Shown piece after piece: positions 26,749 through 36,674 of a DNA stretch of 64,000 bases. Position 1 is the first letter of the stretch. Each line of letters begins with the position of its first letter. The position numbers and the translations under genes were made by a program. Under the pieces are notes generated by a model. The model was not told the DNA's origin. It did no database searches and saw only the letters and a list, made by a program, of their open reading frames with translations. The stretch is from Mycolicibacterium madagascariense (GTDB lineage Bacteria; Actinomycetota; Actinomycetes; Mycobacteriales; Mycobacteriaceae): assembly GCF_010729665.1 (NCBI RefSeq), contig NZ_AP022610.1, positions 4,650,001 through 4,714,000 on the forward strand. The letters run 5' to 3'.

Positions 26749-27657
26749 TCAGCTCGCCGCCGGGTACTTCTGGTCCAGCGCCAGGTTGAGCGCGAGCACG
26801 TTGACCCGTGGCTCACCCATGAAGCCCAGATCGCGACCGTCGGTGTTCGCGGCGAGGAGGGCACGAATCTGATCCGGGCTGACACCGCGGGCCTTGGCGA
26901 CCCGGTCGACCTGGATGTCGGCGTAGGCGGGCGAGATGTGCGGGTCCAGTCCGCTGCCGCTGGCCGTCACCGCGTCGGCGGGTACCGCCGGGGCGCTCGG
27001 GGCGGCGCCGCGGATGGGGACGATCTGTCCGATCGTGTAGTCCTCGCCGAACTTCGCGCACTCGACCCGCACGCCGTCGTAGGTGGCCAGGAACGGCGTC
27101 GTGGTCGTCGTGCACGGCTCGTTGACGCTGACCACCCTGGTCGGCGCCTCGACGTTGCCCCTCGCGTCGCGCGGCCCGATGACCGAGAGCACGGCGCCGA
27201 TTCCGTCGCCGGTGCAGAACGGGCGGCTCGCGTTCACCCCCTCCGCCTTCGCGACCGCCGCGCTCCGCGTGCACACCTGGGTCAGCAGGCTCGCCTTGAA
27301 ACCGTTGGAGTCCTTGGGCGCAGACGGATCGGCGGGGGTGTCGACGATGCTCTCGGGCCCCAGATTGCTCGCGCTGGTGGACAGCGGGTCATACCCGTTG
27401 CCTGCGGCCGAGGGCCTGCTCTGGAAGTACTTGGCGATGGGATCGCCGTTGGCGTCGGTGAAGGACTGGCCGATCAGCGTGCTGCCGACGGGCTTGCCTG
27501 CCACCTCGACGATGGACCCCTGGGCCTTGTCGTGCAGGCCGGGCAGCATGGCGACCAGCCAGACGACCAACGGATACGCGATGCCGGTGATGGCGGTGAG
27601 CACCAGCAGCGCCCGGACGGCGGCGAGGTGTTGACGAATGAGGCTCTGCACGTTCAT
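26749..27657 (-). CDS. kdpC: KdpC, accessory subunit of the K+-ATPase
   Basis: 302 residues, longer than the ~190 of E. coli KdpC. One N-terminal membrane helix (ALLVLTAITGIAYPLVVWLVA) is followed by the periplasmic domain with GSTLIGQSF, YFQSRPSAAG and SGSGLDPHISPAYADIQV, all family blocks. The extra ~100 residues lie in the middle (about 120-210) and include several cysteines. Actinobacterial KdpC proteins often carry such an insert. It assembles with KdpA and KdpB. It starts 2 bp after the kdpB stop. Confidence 0.95.
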   Translation of the reverse strand: MNVQSLIRQHLAAVRALLVLTAITGIAYPLVVWLVAMLPGLHDKAQGSIVEVAGKPVGSTLIGQSFTDANGDPIAKYFQSRPSAAGNGYDPLSTSASNLGPESIVDTPADPSAPKDSNGFKASLLTQVCTRSAAVAKAEGVNASRPFCTGDGIGAVLSVIGPRDARGNVEAPTRVVSVNEPCTTTTTPFLATYDGVRVECAKFGEDYTIGQIVPIRGAAPSAPAVPADAVTASGSGLDPHISPAYADIQVDRVAKARGVSPDQIRALLAANTDGRDLGFMGEPRVNVLALNLALDQKYPAAS

Positions 27658-27659
27658 GT

Positions 27660-29813
27660 TTAGGACATCCCTGGGAGGAGTTGGATGACGAGGTCGATCA
27701 GCTTGATGCCGACGAACGGGGCGATGATGCCCCCGAGGCCGTAGACCAGGAGGTTGCGGCTCAACAGCTTCGAGGCGCTGGCCGGCGTGTATCGAACACC
27801 CTTGAGCGACAACGGGATCAGCGCCACGATGACGACGGCGTTGAAGATCACCGCCGACAGGATGGCCGACTGCGGGCTGTGCAGCCGCATGACGTTGAGC
27901 AGGTCGAGCCCGGGGAACAGCGACACGAACAGCGCCGGGATGATCGCGAAGTACTTCGCGATGTCGTTGGCGATGGAGAACGTGGTCAGGGCTCCGCGGG
28001 TGATCAACAGCTGCTTGCCGATCTCGACGATCTCGATCAGCTTCGTCGGATCGGAGTCGAGGTCGACCATGTTGCCGGCCTCCTTGGCCGCCGACGTGCC
28101 GGTGTTCATCGCGACGCCGACGTCCGCCTGGGCCAGGGCGGGCGCGTCGTTGGTACCGTCACCGGTCATCGCGACGAGCTTGCCGCCCTCCTGTTCCCGC
28201 TTGATCAGGGCCAGCTTGTCCTCCGGTGTGGCCTCGGCGAGGAAGTCGTCGACCCCGGCCTCGTCGGCGATGGCCTTGGCGGTCAACGGGTTGTCGCCGG
28301 TGATCATCACGGTGCGGATGCCCATCTTGCGCATCTCGTCGAACCGTTCCCGCATGCCCTGCTTGACGACGTCCTTGAGGTGGATGACGCCGAGCACCGA
28401 CGCCGTGCCGTTGCGCACCTCGCCGACCGCCAGCGGTGTGCCGCCGGCGGCCGAGATCTCGTCGACGACGTCGGCCAGCGCGCCGGGTACGTCCCCGCCG
28501 CGGGCGCGGATCCACTCCGCGACGGAAGCCGTTGCGCCCTTGCGCAATAGGTGGCCGTCCTCCAGGTCGACACCGGACATCCGCGTCATCGCGGTGAACT
28601 CGACCCATTCGGCGCCGGCCAGCTCGCCGGGGGTGCGGGCCCGCAGGCCGTACTCCTGCTTGGCGTAGACGACGATCGACCGGCCCTCGGGCGTCTCGTC
28701 GGCCAGGCTGGACAGCTGCGCGGCATCGGCGAGTCGTTCGGGGGTGACGCCCGGTAGCGGCACGAAGTCCGACGCCTGCCGGTTGCCGAGCGTGATGGTG
28801 CCGGTCTTGTCCAGCAGCAGCACGTTGACGTCACCGGCGGCTTCCACCGCGCGGCCCGACATGGCGAGCACGTTGCGCTGCACCAGGCGGTCCATGCCGG
28901 CGATGCCGATGGCGCTGAGCAACGCGCCGATGGTGGTCGGGATGAGGCACACCAGCAGGGCCACCATCACGATTCCGGTCACGCCATCGCCGGTGAGCGC
29001 CAACGAGTCCGGGACACCCGGGTTGTTGGCCTTGGAGAAGATCGCCAACGGCTGCAGGGTCGCGACGGCGAAGACGAAGATGATCGTCAGCGCGGCGAGC
29101 AGGATGTTGAGCGCGATCTCGTTGGGCGTCTTCTGCCGGTTGGCGCCCTCGACGAGGGCGATCATCCGGTCGATGAAGCTCTCGCCGGGCTTCTGGGTGA
29201 TCTTCACGACGATCCGGTCCGACAGCACCGTCGTGCCGCCGGTGACGGCCGAGCGGTCTCCGCCGGACTCGCGGATGACGGGTGCCGATTCACCGGTGAT
29301 GGCCGACTCGTCCACCGAGGCAATGCCTTCCACGACGTCACCGTCACCGGGGATGGTCTGCCCGGCTTCGACCACGACGAAGTCGCCCTGCTGCAGCCGT
29401 GGCGCGGGCACCTGCTCCTCCGTGCCGCCGGCGCCGGCGGACCACCCGTTCAGGCGGCGGGCGACCATGTCCGTCTTGGCCTTGCGCAACGTGTCGGCCT
29501 GAGCCTTGCCGCGGCCCTCGGCGACGGCCTCGGCGAGGTTCGCGAACACCACGGTGAGCCAGAGCCAGATCACCGTCAGCCAGCCGAACCAGCTGGGTTC
29601 GACCACGGCGAGGACGGTCGACCAGACGGCGCCGACCTCGACGACGAACATCACCGGGTTGCGCCACAGGGTGCGCGGATCCAGCTTGCGTACGGCGTCC
29701 GGCACCGAACGCCACAGCATCTTGGGGTCCAGCAGGCCGCCCTTGACCGACGACCTGCCGGGGTTCGGGGCGGGGTGCCCGGTGGGAGCGGAATGAATGG
29801 TGGGAGTGGACAT
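27660..29813 (-). CDS. kdpB: KdpB, P-type ATPase subunit of the K+ transporter
   Basis: 717 residues from the ATG at 29813, which follows the kdpA TGA by one base. The phosphorylation motif is [11 protein letters not shown], the actuator motif is ITGES, and the hinge is TGDGTNDAP, all intact. About seven membrane helices. It hydrolyses ATP to drive potassium import through KdpA. The longer frame upstream (29873) runs inside kdpA and is discarded. Confidence 0.97.
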   Translation of the reverse strand: MSTPTIHSAPTGHPAPNPGRSSVKGGLLDPKMLWRSVPDAVRKLDPRTLWRNPVMFVVEVGAVWSTVLAVVEPSWFGWLTVIWLWLTVVFANLAEAVAEGRGKAQADTLRKAKTDMVARRLNGWSAGAGGTEEQVPAPRLQQGDFVVVEAGQTIPGDGDVVEGIASVDESAITGESAPVIRESGGDRSAVTGGTTVLSDRIVVKITQKPGESFIDRMIALVEGANRQKTPNEIALNILLAALTIIFVFAVATLQPLAIFSKANNPGVPDSLALTGDGVTGIVMVALLVCLIPTTIGALLSAIGIAGMDRLVQRNVLAMSGRAVEAAGDVNVLLLDKTGTITLGNRQASDFVPLPGVTPERLADAAQLSSLADETPEGRSIVVYAKQEYGLRARTPGELAGAEWVEFTAMTRMSGVDLEDGHLLRKGATASVAEWIRARGGDVPGALADVVDEISAAGGTPLAVGEVRNGTASVLGVIHLKDVVKQGMRERFDEMRKMGIRTVMITGDNPLTAKAIADEAGVDDFLAEATPEDKLALIKREQEGGKLVAMTGDGTNDAPALAQADVGVAMNTGTSAAKEAGNMVDLDSDPTKLIEIVEIGKQLLITRGALTTFSIANDIAKYFAIIPALFVSLFPGLDLLNVMRLHSPQSAILSAVIFNAVVIVALIPLSLKGVRYTPASASKLLSRNLLVYGLGGIIAPFVGIKLIDLVIQLLPGMS

Positions 29814-29814
29814 G

Positions 29815-31485
29815 TCAGTGAATTCCTTCGGCGAGGGGCCCCAGTGCGAGGGCGGGCAGGAACGTGAGCGCAACGAGGATGACGGTCACCCCGACGACCA
29901 TGCCGACGAACTGCGGCCGATGGGTGGGGAGCGTCCCGATGGACTCCGGCGTGCTGCCCTGTCTGGCCAGTGAACCGGCCAGTGCGAGCACCAGGATGAT
30001 CGGGAGGAACCGCCCGAACGCCATCGCCAACCCGAGTGCGGTGTTGTACCACGTCGTGTTGACGGAGATGCCCGCGAAGGCCGAGCCGTTGTTGTTGGCC
30101 GCAGAGGTGAACGCGTACAACACTTCCGAGAGTCCGTGCGGACCGGTGTTGAGCATCCCGGCGCGCTGGTCGGGCAGCGCCATCGCGACCGCCGTGCCGG
30201 TCAGCACGATCAGCGGCGTGACGAGGAAATAGGCTGCGGCGAGCTTGATCTCACGCGGGGTGATCTTCTTGCCGAGGTACTCCGGGGTGCGACCCACCAT
30301 CAGGCCGGCGACGAAGACGGTGATGATGGCCAAGATCAGCATGCCGTAGAGCCCCGAACCCGTTCCGCCGGGCGCCACTTCGCCGAGCTGCATGTTGAAC
30401 AGCGTCATGAGGCCGCCAAGGCTGGTGTAGGAGTCGTGGAAGGAGTCGACCGCGCCGGTGGACGTCAGCGTCGTCGCGTCGGCGAAGACGGCGGAGTCCG
30501 CGACGCCGAAGCGTTGTTCGACGCCCTCCATGGCGGAGCCGATCGCCGTCGGCACCGTGCCGTGCGCCTGCAGCTGAAAGAGCAGCATGCACGAAACGCT
30601 CAGCGTGGCAATCACACCCATGACGGCGACGATCGCGTACCCCTGCTTGCGGCTGTCGACCATGCGGCCGAACGTGCGCGGCAGCGAGAAGCTGATCACC
30701 AGCAGCAGGAAGATCTCGATCCAGTTGCTCCACGAGGTGGGGTTCTCGAAGGGGTGCGCGGAGTTGGCGTTGTAGAAGCCACCGCCGTTGGTGCCGAGCT
30801 CCTTGATGGCCTCCTGACTGGCCACCGGGCCGCCGGTGATGGTCTGCTGCGTCCCGTTCAGCGTGGTGACGATCTGGTCGTGCAGGTGGAAGTTCTGGAT
30901 CACCCCGCCCGCGACGAGGATGAGCGCCGCGATGAACGCGAACGGCAGCAGGATCCGGATCGTGCCGCGGACGAGGTCGACCCAGAAGTTGCCGAGCTCG
31001 GTGGTCCGCCGGCGGGCGAAGCCGCGGACGAGGGCCACGGCCACGGCCATGCCGACGGCCGCGGAGGCGAAGTTCTGCACCGCCAGTCCGGCCATCTGCA
31101 CCAGATGGCCCTGGGTGGACTCACCGGAGTAAGCCTGCCAGTTGGTGTTGGTGACGAAGCTGACGGCGGTGTTCCACGCCAGCGACGGCGTCATCGGAGT
31201 GGCGGGGTCATGCAGGTGCAGCGGCAGCTTGCCCTGCACCAGCTGGAACACGAACAGCGCCAGGATGCTGATCGCCGAGAACGCCAGCACGCTGCGGGCA
31301 TAGGCGCCCCAGCTCTGCTCGGCCCTGGGGTCGGCGCCGATGAGCCGGTAGATGATGCGCTCGACGCGCGAGTCCTTCTCGGAGTCGTAGACCCGGAACA
31401 TGTAGTCGCCGAGCGGCACGTGGACCGCCGCCAGCGCGACGATCAGGAGAGCGAGGAACGACAGCCCCGCGGTCGTGGAACTCAC
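29815..31485 (-). CDS. kdpA: KdpA, potassium channel-like subunit
   Basis: 556 residues, about ten membrane helices. The four selectivity-filter-like repeats are visible: [31 protein letters not shown], the region around GGTGSGLYG, and ANNNGSAF. It binds and passes K+ into the KdpFABC complex. The GTG start shares one base with the kdpF TAG stop. Confidence 0.97.
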   Translation of the reverse strand: MSSTTAGLSFLALLIVALAAVHVPLGDYMFRVYDSEKDSRVERIIYRLIGADPRAEQSWGAYARSVLAFSAISILALFVFQLVQGKLPLHLHDPATPMTPSLAWNTAVSFVTNTNWQAYSGESTQGHLVQMAGLAVQNFASAAVGMAVAVALVRGFARRRTTELGNFWVDLVRGTIRILLPFAFIAALILVAGGVIQNFHLHDQIVTTLNGTQQTITGGPVASQEAIKELGTNGGGFYNANSAHPFENPTSWSNWIEIFLLLVISFSLPRTFGRMVDSRKQGYAIVAVMGVIATLSVSCMLLFQLQAHGTVPTAIGSAMEGVEQRFGVADSAVFADATTLTSTGAVDSFHDSYTSLGGLMTLFNMQLGEVAPGGTGSGLYGMLILAIITVFVAGLMVGRTPEYLGKKITPREIKLAAAYFLVTPLIVLTGTAVAMALPDQRAGMLNTGPHGLSEVLYAFTSAANNNGSAFAGISVNTTWYNTALGLAMAFGRFLPIILVLALAGSLARQGSTPESIGTLPTHRPQFVGMVVGVTVILVALTFLPALALGPLAEGIH

Positions 31486-31574
31486 TAGAACCTCTCCGGG
31501 AAGAGCAGGGCCGCCACCATGAACACCGCGAGTCCGGCGGCCAGCACAAGGCCGACCACGTTTTGAATGCTCAC
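31485..31574 (-). CDS. kdpF: KdpF, small stabilising subunit
   Basis: 29 residues: MSIQNVVGL, then one hydrophobic helix, ending in FPERF. The M. tuberculosis KdpF has the same layout and a very similar ending. It starts with GTG inside the GTGA overlap with the preceding micro-ORF and ends on the kdpA start. It is a single membrane helix that stabilises the complex. Confidence 0.9.
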   Translation of the reverse strand: MSIQNVVGLVLAAGLAVFMVAALLFPERF

Positions 31575-31654
31575 AGTCCCTCGACCAACTTCTGCACCAG
31601 GCCGAGCAGCGCGAAGATCGCCACCGTCAGCACGACGTATAGCAACACCGACAT
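31571..31654 (-). CDS. 27-residue membrane microprotein upstream of kdpF
   Basis: Reads [17 protein letters not shown] then [10 protein letters not shown] and a TGA stop: one membrane helix with a short amphipathic tail. GGAG lies about 8 nt upstream of the ATG. The stop overlaps the kdpF GTG as GTGA, the same coupling seen within the operon. Length, composition and placement argue that it is translated as the first gene of the kdp operon. Its role may be a second KdpF-like helix; this is inference. Confidence 0.65.
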   Translation of the reverse strand: MSVLLYVVLTVAIFALLGLVQKLVEGL

Positions 31655-31765
31655 GTCCACTCCGTTCACGCGAGCGGGCGGGCGCCCGGACTCGCAGATC
31701 CCGTCGCGGCACTCGCGGCGGGTCACTCAGAGAAAGCTAGACCCGGGTTTCGGCCCCACCGGCGG

Positions 31766-31785
31766 TCCTTTACGGTTCCTTTACG
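31766..31785 (-). promoter_or_regulatory. Candidate KdpE box upstream of the kdp operon
   Basis: Perfect direct repeat of TCCTTTACG at 31766-31774 and 31777-31785, period 11 bp, as expected for an OmpR-type dimer. On the kdp strand it reads CGTAAAGGA twice. A possible -10 TAGCTT lies about 26 bp downstream (31734-31739). The rest of the 31655-31928 gap shows no gene. Confidence 0.55.
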
Positions 31786-31928
31786 ACTCCGCGGTCGACC
31801 TTGACGGAATCCATGCGCCGCGGGGTCCATCGGGCCCGCGACGGCGCCAGGAACGCCGCCGACGCGGCCGAGGAGGACGGTCGCGGGCGGTGGGCAAGAC
31901 TATTCGAATCGCCTGTGGCACAACGCTT

Positions 31929-33254
31929 TCAGCTGCTGCGGGACGGAGCTTCCCGAAGTTTCGCCAACACCTGGTCCATGCTGAAGCTGGCCGACCTCTG
32001 CCGCTGCGGGAAGTCGACGAACGACTGCAGGGCGTTGGCGACGAATGCCTGCGCGGGCGTGAACACCCAGATGCGGTCCATCATCCAGTCGAAGTAGGTG
32101 TTGGAGGTGATGTCGGCACGCTCGTAGGGGTCGGTGCGCAGGTTGAACAGCTTGGGGGCGCGGAGTTCGACGTACGGTTCGAGCCAGATCGCCAGCGTGC
32201 CCGCCCTGCGCTGCTCCATGAAGACGATCTTCCAGTTGTCGTACCTCAGCCCGGTCAGATCCCCGTCGTCGGAGACGTAGAAGAAGTGCTGGCGCGGGCT
32301 CGCATCGGTCTCGCCGGTGAGGTAGGGCAGCTGGTCGTGTCCGTCGAGGTGCACGCGGTAGGTCGTGCCGCCGAGGTCGGTTCCGGCGAGTAGCTTTCCG
32401 GCGATGTCGGGTTCGCCTGCGGCCGCCAGCAGGGTGACGAACCAGTCGCTGTGGCTGACGATGCCGTTGAGCACGGTGCCGGCCGGGATGCGCCCCGGCC
32501 AGCGCACCAGCGCCGGAACCCGGTACGCCCCTTCCCAATTGGAGTTCTTCTCGTTGCGGAAGGGCGTCATGCCGGCATCCGGCCAGGAGTTCATGTGGGG
32601 ACCGTTGTCGGTGGAGTACATGACGATGGTGTCCTCGGCGATGCCGAGTTCGTCGAGGGTGTTCAGCAGGTCGCCGACGATGTCGTCGTGGTCGAGCATC
32701 GTGTCGTGGTATTCGGACTGCCAGCGTCCCGAACGGCCGACGCTCTCCGGCTTGGGGTGGGTGCGGAAGTGCATGTGGGTGGAGTTGAACCAGACGAAGA
32801 ACGGCACCTCTGCGTCGTGCTGACGCCTGATGAAATCGATTGCGGCATCGCGGAATTCCTCGTCACAGGTCTCCATCCGCTTCTTCGTCAGCGGCCCGGT
32901 GTCCTCGATGCGCTGAGTGCCGTCGCCGTTGGCCCAGGTGTGCAGCACGCCGCGCGGCCCGAACTTCTCCAGGAACTCGGGATCCTTCGGGTAGTCGGCG
33001 TTCTCCGGTTCCTCCTGGGCGTTGAGGTGGTAGAGGTTGCCGAAGAACTCGTCGAAGCCGTGCATGGTCGGCAGGTGCTCGTCGCGGTCGCCGAGGTGGT
33101 TCTTGCCGAATTGGCCGGTGGCGTACCCCCGGGTCTTCAGAGCGGTGGCGATCGTGGGGTCCTCGGGCTGCAGACCCAGCGTCGCACCGGGCAGGCCGAC
33201 CTTGGTCAAACCGGTGCGGTAGGGGTTCTGGCCGGTGATGAAGGCGGCCCGACC
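31929..33254 (-). pseudogene. Sulfatase missing its N-terminal catalytic segment
   Basis: The reading frame encodes ~440 residues of an arylsulfatase: GRAAFITGQNPYRTGLTKV, TGQFGKNHLGDRDE, STDNGPHMNSWPDAG, and a normal C-terminus. Intact relatives read C-T-A-G-R at the site where the Cys becomes formylglycine. Here homology begins at G-R (about 33254) and the codons before it are unrelated, with a TGA at 33273-33275. The nucleophile and the preceding metal-binding residues are gone, so no sulfatase activity is expected. The only in-frame start seen is an internal TTG (33209). An intact formylglycine-generating enzyme lies 0.8 kb away. Confidence 0.75.
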
Positions 33255-33343
33255 CTTTCGGCGAAACCAAGATCAACGCCGTCACGACGCTCGACTTTGT
33301 CGAGAACCGACCGGTTCGCGGTGCGCTCTGCGACGATGGCGGC

Positions 33344-34024
33344 GTGGCCACCCCCAGGACTGCCGCGCACGCTTCCGCACCGGGCCTGCGCCAGCTGACG
33401 ACTCCCCGCGCCGCGGCCGTCGCAGGGGTTCTCTTCGCGGTCCTCTTCGGTGCGACGATCATCCTCATTCGCCTCAAGATGCCTGAGGGCGTGGGTGATT
33501 CGACGACCTGGGCGACGACGCGGGCGGGCAGCATCTCGATCGCGGCCAAGCTGATGCCCTTCGCCGGCATCACCTTCCTGTGGTTCATCGGCGTGGTGCG
33601 CGACAACCTGGGCCAGTACGAGGATCGGTTCTTCTCCTCGGTCCTGGTCGGCAGCGGCCTGCTCTTCCTGGCAATGACGTTCTGCTCCACCGCCATCGCC
33701 GCCGGCCTGCTCGCCATGCCCGGTGGCGCGTCCGACGCGGCGGCGCGCGCGGCCGTCAGCAGTTTCGGCACCGCCATGGTGGCGTCGACCTGCAAGACCT
33801 ACGCCGTCCGGATGGCGGCCGTGTTCATGGTGTCGTTGGCGACGATCTGGCTCAGGACGGGTCTGATGCCCCGGTGGCTGGTCGGCACGAGCTACGCGGT
33901 CGCGATCGGCCTGCTGGTCGCCGGCGAGGTCTCGATGTGGTTGACGCTCGCATTCCCGGCCTGGGTCCTCGTCGTCAGCGTGCTGATCCTGGTGCGCTCC
34001 GGAGCTCTCGACGACCACCGCTGA
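33344..34024 (+). CDS. Conserved polytopic membrane protein, unknown function
   Basis: 226 residues with about six hydrophobic segments (for example AVAGVLFAVLFGATIILI, AGITFLWFIGVVRD, SSVLVGSGLLFLAMTFC, WLVGTSYAVAIGLLVAG, WLTLAFPAWVLVVSVLIL). It starts at GTG. The loop RDNLGQYEDRFFSSV is a distinctive block. It sits between the truncated sulfatase and the formylglycine-generating enzyme, 43 bp before the latter on the same strand. No function is assigned. Confidence 0.75.
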   Translation: MATPRTAAHASAPGLRQLTTPRAAAVAGVLFAVLFGATIILIRLKMPEGVGDSTTWATTRAGSISIAAKLMPFAGITFLWFIGVVRDNLGQYEDRFFSSVLVGSGLLFLAMTFCSTAIAAGLLAMPGGASDAAARAAVSSFGTAMVASTCKTYAVRMAAVFMVSLATIWLRTGLMPRWLVGTSYAVAIGLLVAGEVSMWLTLAFPAWVLVVSVLILVRSGALDDHR

Positions 34025-34067
34025 ACACGACGCCGCCCGTCGGGGCCGCGGCGTACCGTCGTGTCCC

Positions 34068-35045
34068 ATGGCGCCCGGGGACGGGCGCATCGCGCGAACG
34101 GGGGGCGGGTCGTTGGCGGATCGGCAATCTCGGCCACGGCGCGAGACCGCGGCCACCGGTGACGGCCCGACGGACGCGATGGCGTGGGTGCCGCCCCAGA
34201 CGACGATCGTCGGCTCCGACGACCACTATCCCGAGGAGGCCCCGGCCCACGAGGTGACCGTCGCCGGGTTCTGGATCGACCGTCACCAGGTCACGAACGC
34301 GCAGTACGCCGAGTTCGTCGACGCGACGGGATACGTCACGGTCGCCGAGCGCGCGGTCGACCCGGCCGACTATCCCGGGGCTCCTCCGGAGAATCTGCAA
34401 CCGGGATCCATGGTGTTCACCCGTCCGGCCGGGCCGGTGGACCTGCGGCACATGAGCCTCTGGTGGAGGTGGATGCCCGGCGCGTCGTGGCGCCATCCCC
34501 GCGGCCCCCGCTCGTCGTTCACCGGTCGCGAGGACCACCCCGTCGTCCACGTCGCCCAAGCCGACGCCGACGCCTACGCCACCTGGGCGGGCCGCGCCCT
34601 GCCGACGGAGGCAGAGTGGGAGGTCGCCGCCCGCGGCGGTCTGCGGGCGGCGACCTACACCTGGGGTGACCAACCCGAACCGCCGGGCACGCGGCTGGCC
34701 AACTACTGGCACGGCGAATTCCCCCATCTGCCAGACACCGGATACGGCCGCACCACCGCCGTCGGGAGCTTTCCTCCCAACGACTACGGGCTCCACGACA
34801 TGGCCGGAAACGTCTGGGAGTGGACCAGTGACTGGTACGGCCCCGACCGTGTCCACGGCGCCTGCTGCGCCGCGCAGTCCCATGACCCCCAACAGCCCCA
34901 GTTCGCGATCCCGCGACGGGTCGTCAAGGGCGGCAGCTTCCTGTGCGCCGACAGTTACTGTCTGCGCTATCGACCCGCGGCCCGACGTCCCCAGATGGTC
35001 GACACCGGGATGAGCCACATCGGCTTTCGCTGCGTCGTGCGCTGA
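34068..35045 (+). CDS. Formylglycine-generating enzyme (sulfatase activator)
   Basis: 325 residues of the SUMF1/FGE family, which oxidises the active-site Cys of sulfatases to formylglycine. Family blocks are present: WIDRHQVTNAQYAEFVDATGY, EDHPVVHVAQADADAYATWAGRALPTEAEWEVAARGG (in segments), GNVWEWTSDWYG, and the C-terminal KGGSFLCADSYCLRYRPAARR with the catalytic Cys pair spaced C-x4-C. The core starts near residue 38, so ATG 34179 is a possible alternative start. Its natural partner next door is a broken sulfatase, so it presumably serves sulfatases elsewhere. Confidence 0.9.
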   Translation: MAPGDGRIARTGGGSLADRQSRPRRETAATGDGPTDAMAWVPPQTTIVGSDDHYPEEAPAHEVTVAGFWIDRHQVTNAQYAEFVDATGYVTVAERAVDPADYPGAPPENLQPGSMVFTRPAGPVDLRHMSLWWRWMPGASWRHPRGPRSSFTGREDHPVVHVAQADADAYATWAGRALPTEAEWEVAARGGLRAATYTWGDQPEPPGTRLANYWHGEFPHLPDTGYGRTTAVGSFPPNDYGLHDMAGNVWEWTSDWYGPDRVHGACCAAQSHDPQQPQFAIPRRVVKGGSFLCADSYCLRYRPAARRPQMVDTGMSHIGFRCVVR

Positions 35046-35270
35046 CGGTTTGGCCCACCTGAGCGAGTTAACTGCTAGCAACCATCTGCGACCCCTCAGG
35101 CAAAGGTCGGCTTACCGTGCGTTCCCCGCTCAAGCGTTTGCTGGACCTTCATCGGATGCGCAGGAACCTCACAGAGGCCACGTGTTTGCCCCACCCCGGT
35201 GTGGGAATAACCTGGGGCACGTAAGAACTGCATGAGGCGGTTCGACCTGATCCACGTAAAGGGGTACATC

Positions 35271-35651
35271 ATGGCTCAACATCGGGCAGCGACCACCGGC
35301 GGAGTACGTCGGATCGTCGGCGCAGGATTGGTTGCTGGAGGATTGATCTTCGCGGTTCCGGCGGGGGTTGCCTCAGCAAACGTCGGCGACAACCTGCAGA
35401 GCATCCTCGGCGGAATCGGCAACAACCTGCAAAGCGCGGCCGGTGGAACCGCAAACAACGTTCAGAGCATCGTCGGCGGTGGCGCGCAGAACGTCGAGTC
35501 GATCACCGGCGGCACGGCGCAGAACGTCGAGTCCATCACCGGCGGCACGGCCAAGAACGTCCAGAAGATCACCAAGGGCACGCTGAAGAACGTCCAGAAG
35601 ATCACCAAGGGCACGCTGAAGAACGTTCACAAGATCGTTCATCACCTCTGA
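35271..35651 (+). CDS. Secreted protein of eight 11-residue repeats
   Basis: 126 residues. A signal peptide (VRRIVGAGLVAGGLIFAVPAGVASA, cleavage near residue 36) is followed by exactly eight 11-residue units with no linker, for example GNNLQSAAGGT, AQNVESITGGT (twice), AKNVQKITKGT, LKNVQKITKGT and LKNVHKIVHHL. The consensus is x-x-N-V/L-Q/E-x-I-x-x-G-T. Charge moves from neutral/acidic in units 1-5 to lysine/histidine-rich in units 6-8. The 33-bp DNA units are near-identical for 4/5 and 6/7, so repeat number may vary between strains. The 225-bp gap upstream should hold its promoter. No family is recognised. Confidence 0.75.
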   Translation: MAQHRAATTGGVRRIVGAGLVAGGLIFAVPAGVASANVGDNLQSILGGIGNNLQSAAGGTANNVQSIVGGGAQNVESITGGTAQNVESITGGTAKNVQKITKGTLKNVQKITKGTLKNVHKIVHHL

Positions 35652-35659
35652 CGCCTGAC

Positions 35660-36475
35660 TCACCCCGCACGCGGCGTCTGCACCGTCACCCCGGTCGCAG
35701 CACGCCGCGTCGGGCGTGACGGCGCGGCTGCGCGCAGGACGTAACCCACACCACGCAGCGTGCGCAGTTCGCAAGGCCCCCGGCAATCCAGCTTGCGACG
35801 CAGCGCAGAGACGCACGATTCGACCGCGTTGCCGCTGACCGCCGTCCGGTCCGACCAGACGCGGTCCAGGATCTGACGCTTGGTCAAAACGATCCCGGCG
35901 TTCGCCACGAAGTACCGCAGTAAGTCGAACTCCTTGGGCGACAACGAGACTGGCTCGTCAGCCGCCCACACTTCACGTGTCGACTCATCCACCACGAGGC
36001 CATGGAATTCCAGCCTCCCGGTCTGGCGCTCACCGCTCTCGCCAGTGGCCCGGCGGCTCCTGCGGAGAATGGCCCACAGGCGAGCCAGCACCTCCTCCAC
36101 GTCGAACGGCTTGACGATGTAGTCGTCGGCGCCGGCAGCCAGCCCAGAGACGATGTCCCGCAGGGCAGCACACTCGGTCACGAGCAAGACCGGGGCCGTG
36201 ATGCCCCGGGATCGCAGATCGCCCATCAGCGCCACCCCGTCGGTTTCCGGGGCATCGGTGTCGAACAGAATCGCATCGCCTCGAGAGTGCAGCAGCCATG
36301 GCAGGGCCTCCGACCCGTCGGCGGCATGGCAGACCTCGTAACCCTCGAATGCGAGGGCGACGCTCAACGAGCGGGTCATCACCGCGTCGCCACTGACGAC
36401 CAGCACCCGAATGCCACCGCGCCCGGGCCGCGACCCCGTCCCACCGTGGTCGTCGGACGGCGTATCCGTCGACAT
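35660..36475 (-). CDS. Orphan OmpR-type response regulator with atypical receiver
   Basis: 271 residues. The receiver (~22-140) keeps the Asp in ILFDTDAPETDG, the Thr in LLVTE and the Lys in YIVKPFD. The N-terminal acidic pocket, however, reads VLVVSGDAV where family members have VLVVDDE, so metal-dependent phosphorylation is doubtful. A complete winged-helix DNA-binding domain follows (LSPKEFDLLRYFVANAG to GVGYVLR). No kinase is adjacent on its strand. It converges on the 11-residue-repeat gene with an 8-bp gap and is divergent from a small secreted protein. Confidence 0.8.
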   Translation of the reverse strand: MSTDTPSDDHGGTGSRPGRGGIRVLVVSGDAVMTRSLSVALAFEGYEVCHAADGSEALPWLLHSRGDAILFDTDAPETDGVALMGDLRSRGITAPVLLVTECAALRDIVSGLAAGADDYIVKPFDVEEVLARLWAILRRSRRATGESGERQTGRLEFHGLVVDESTREVWAADEPVSLSPKEFDLLRYFVANAGIVLTKRQILDRVWSDRTAVSGNAVESCVSALRRKLDCRGPCELRTLRGVGYVLRAAAPSRPTRRAATGVTVQTPRAG

Positions 36476-36674
36476 TGGTCACCTCGCATCCCGACTCGCT
36501 GCTGCTGACGACGCGGGCCATCATCGGCGGCTGCACCTTTGACCGCGCTGAGAGAGAAGACCGGTCCCTCGATCGGACGCGCCGTCGACCGGTCTCAGCA
36601 TCCTCACAATGGCCCGTTGCCACATTGGCCTCCAACGGCGCCGCACCCCGCGGTGACCTGGAAGGAGATCCACC

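Noticed and set aside
36548..36610. Second full copy of the 11-bp-period operator upstream of the small secreted protein
   Set aside because: Only single half-sites are present; CTCAGC and the following CTCACA are 9 bp apart, not 11, so a full site is not claimed.
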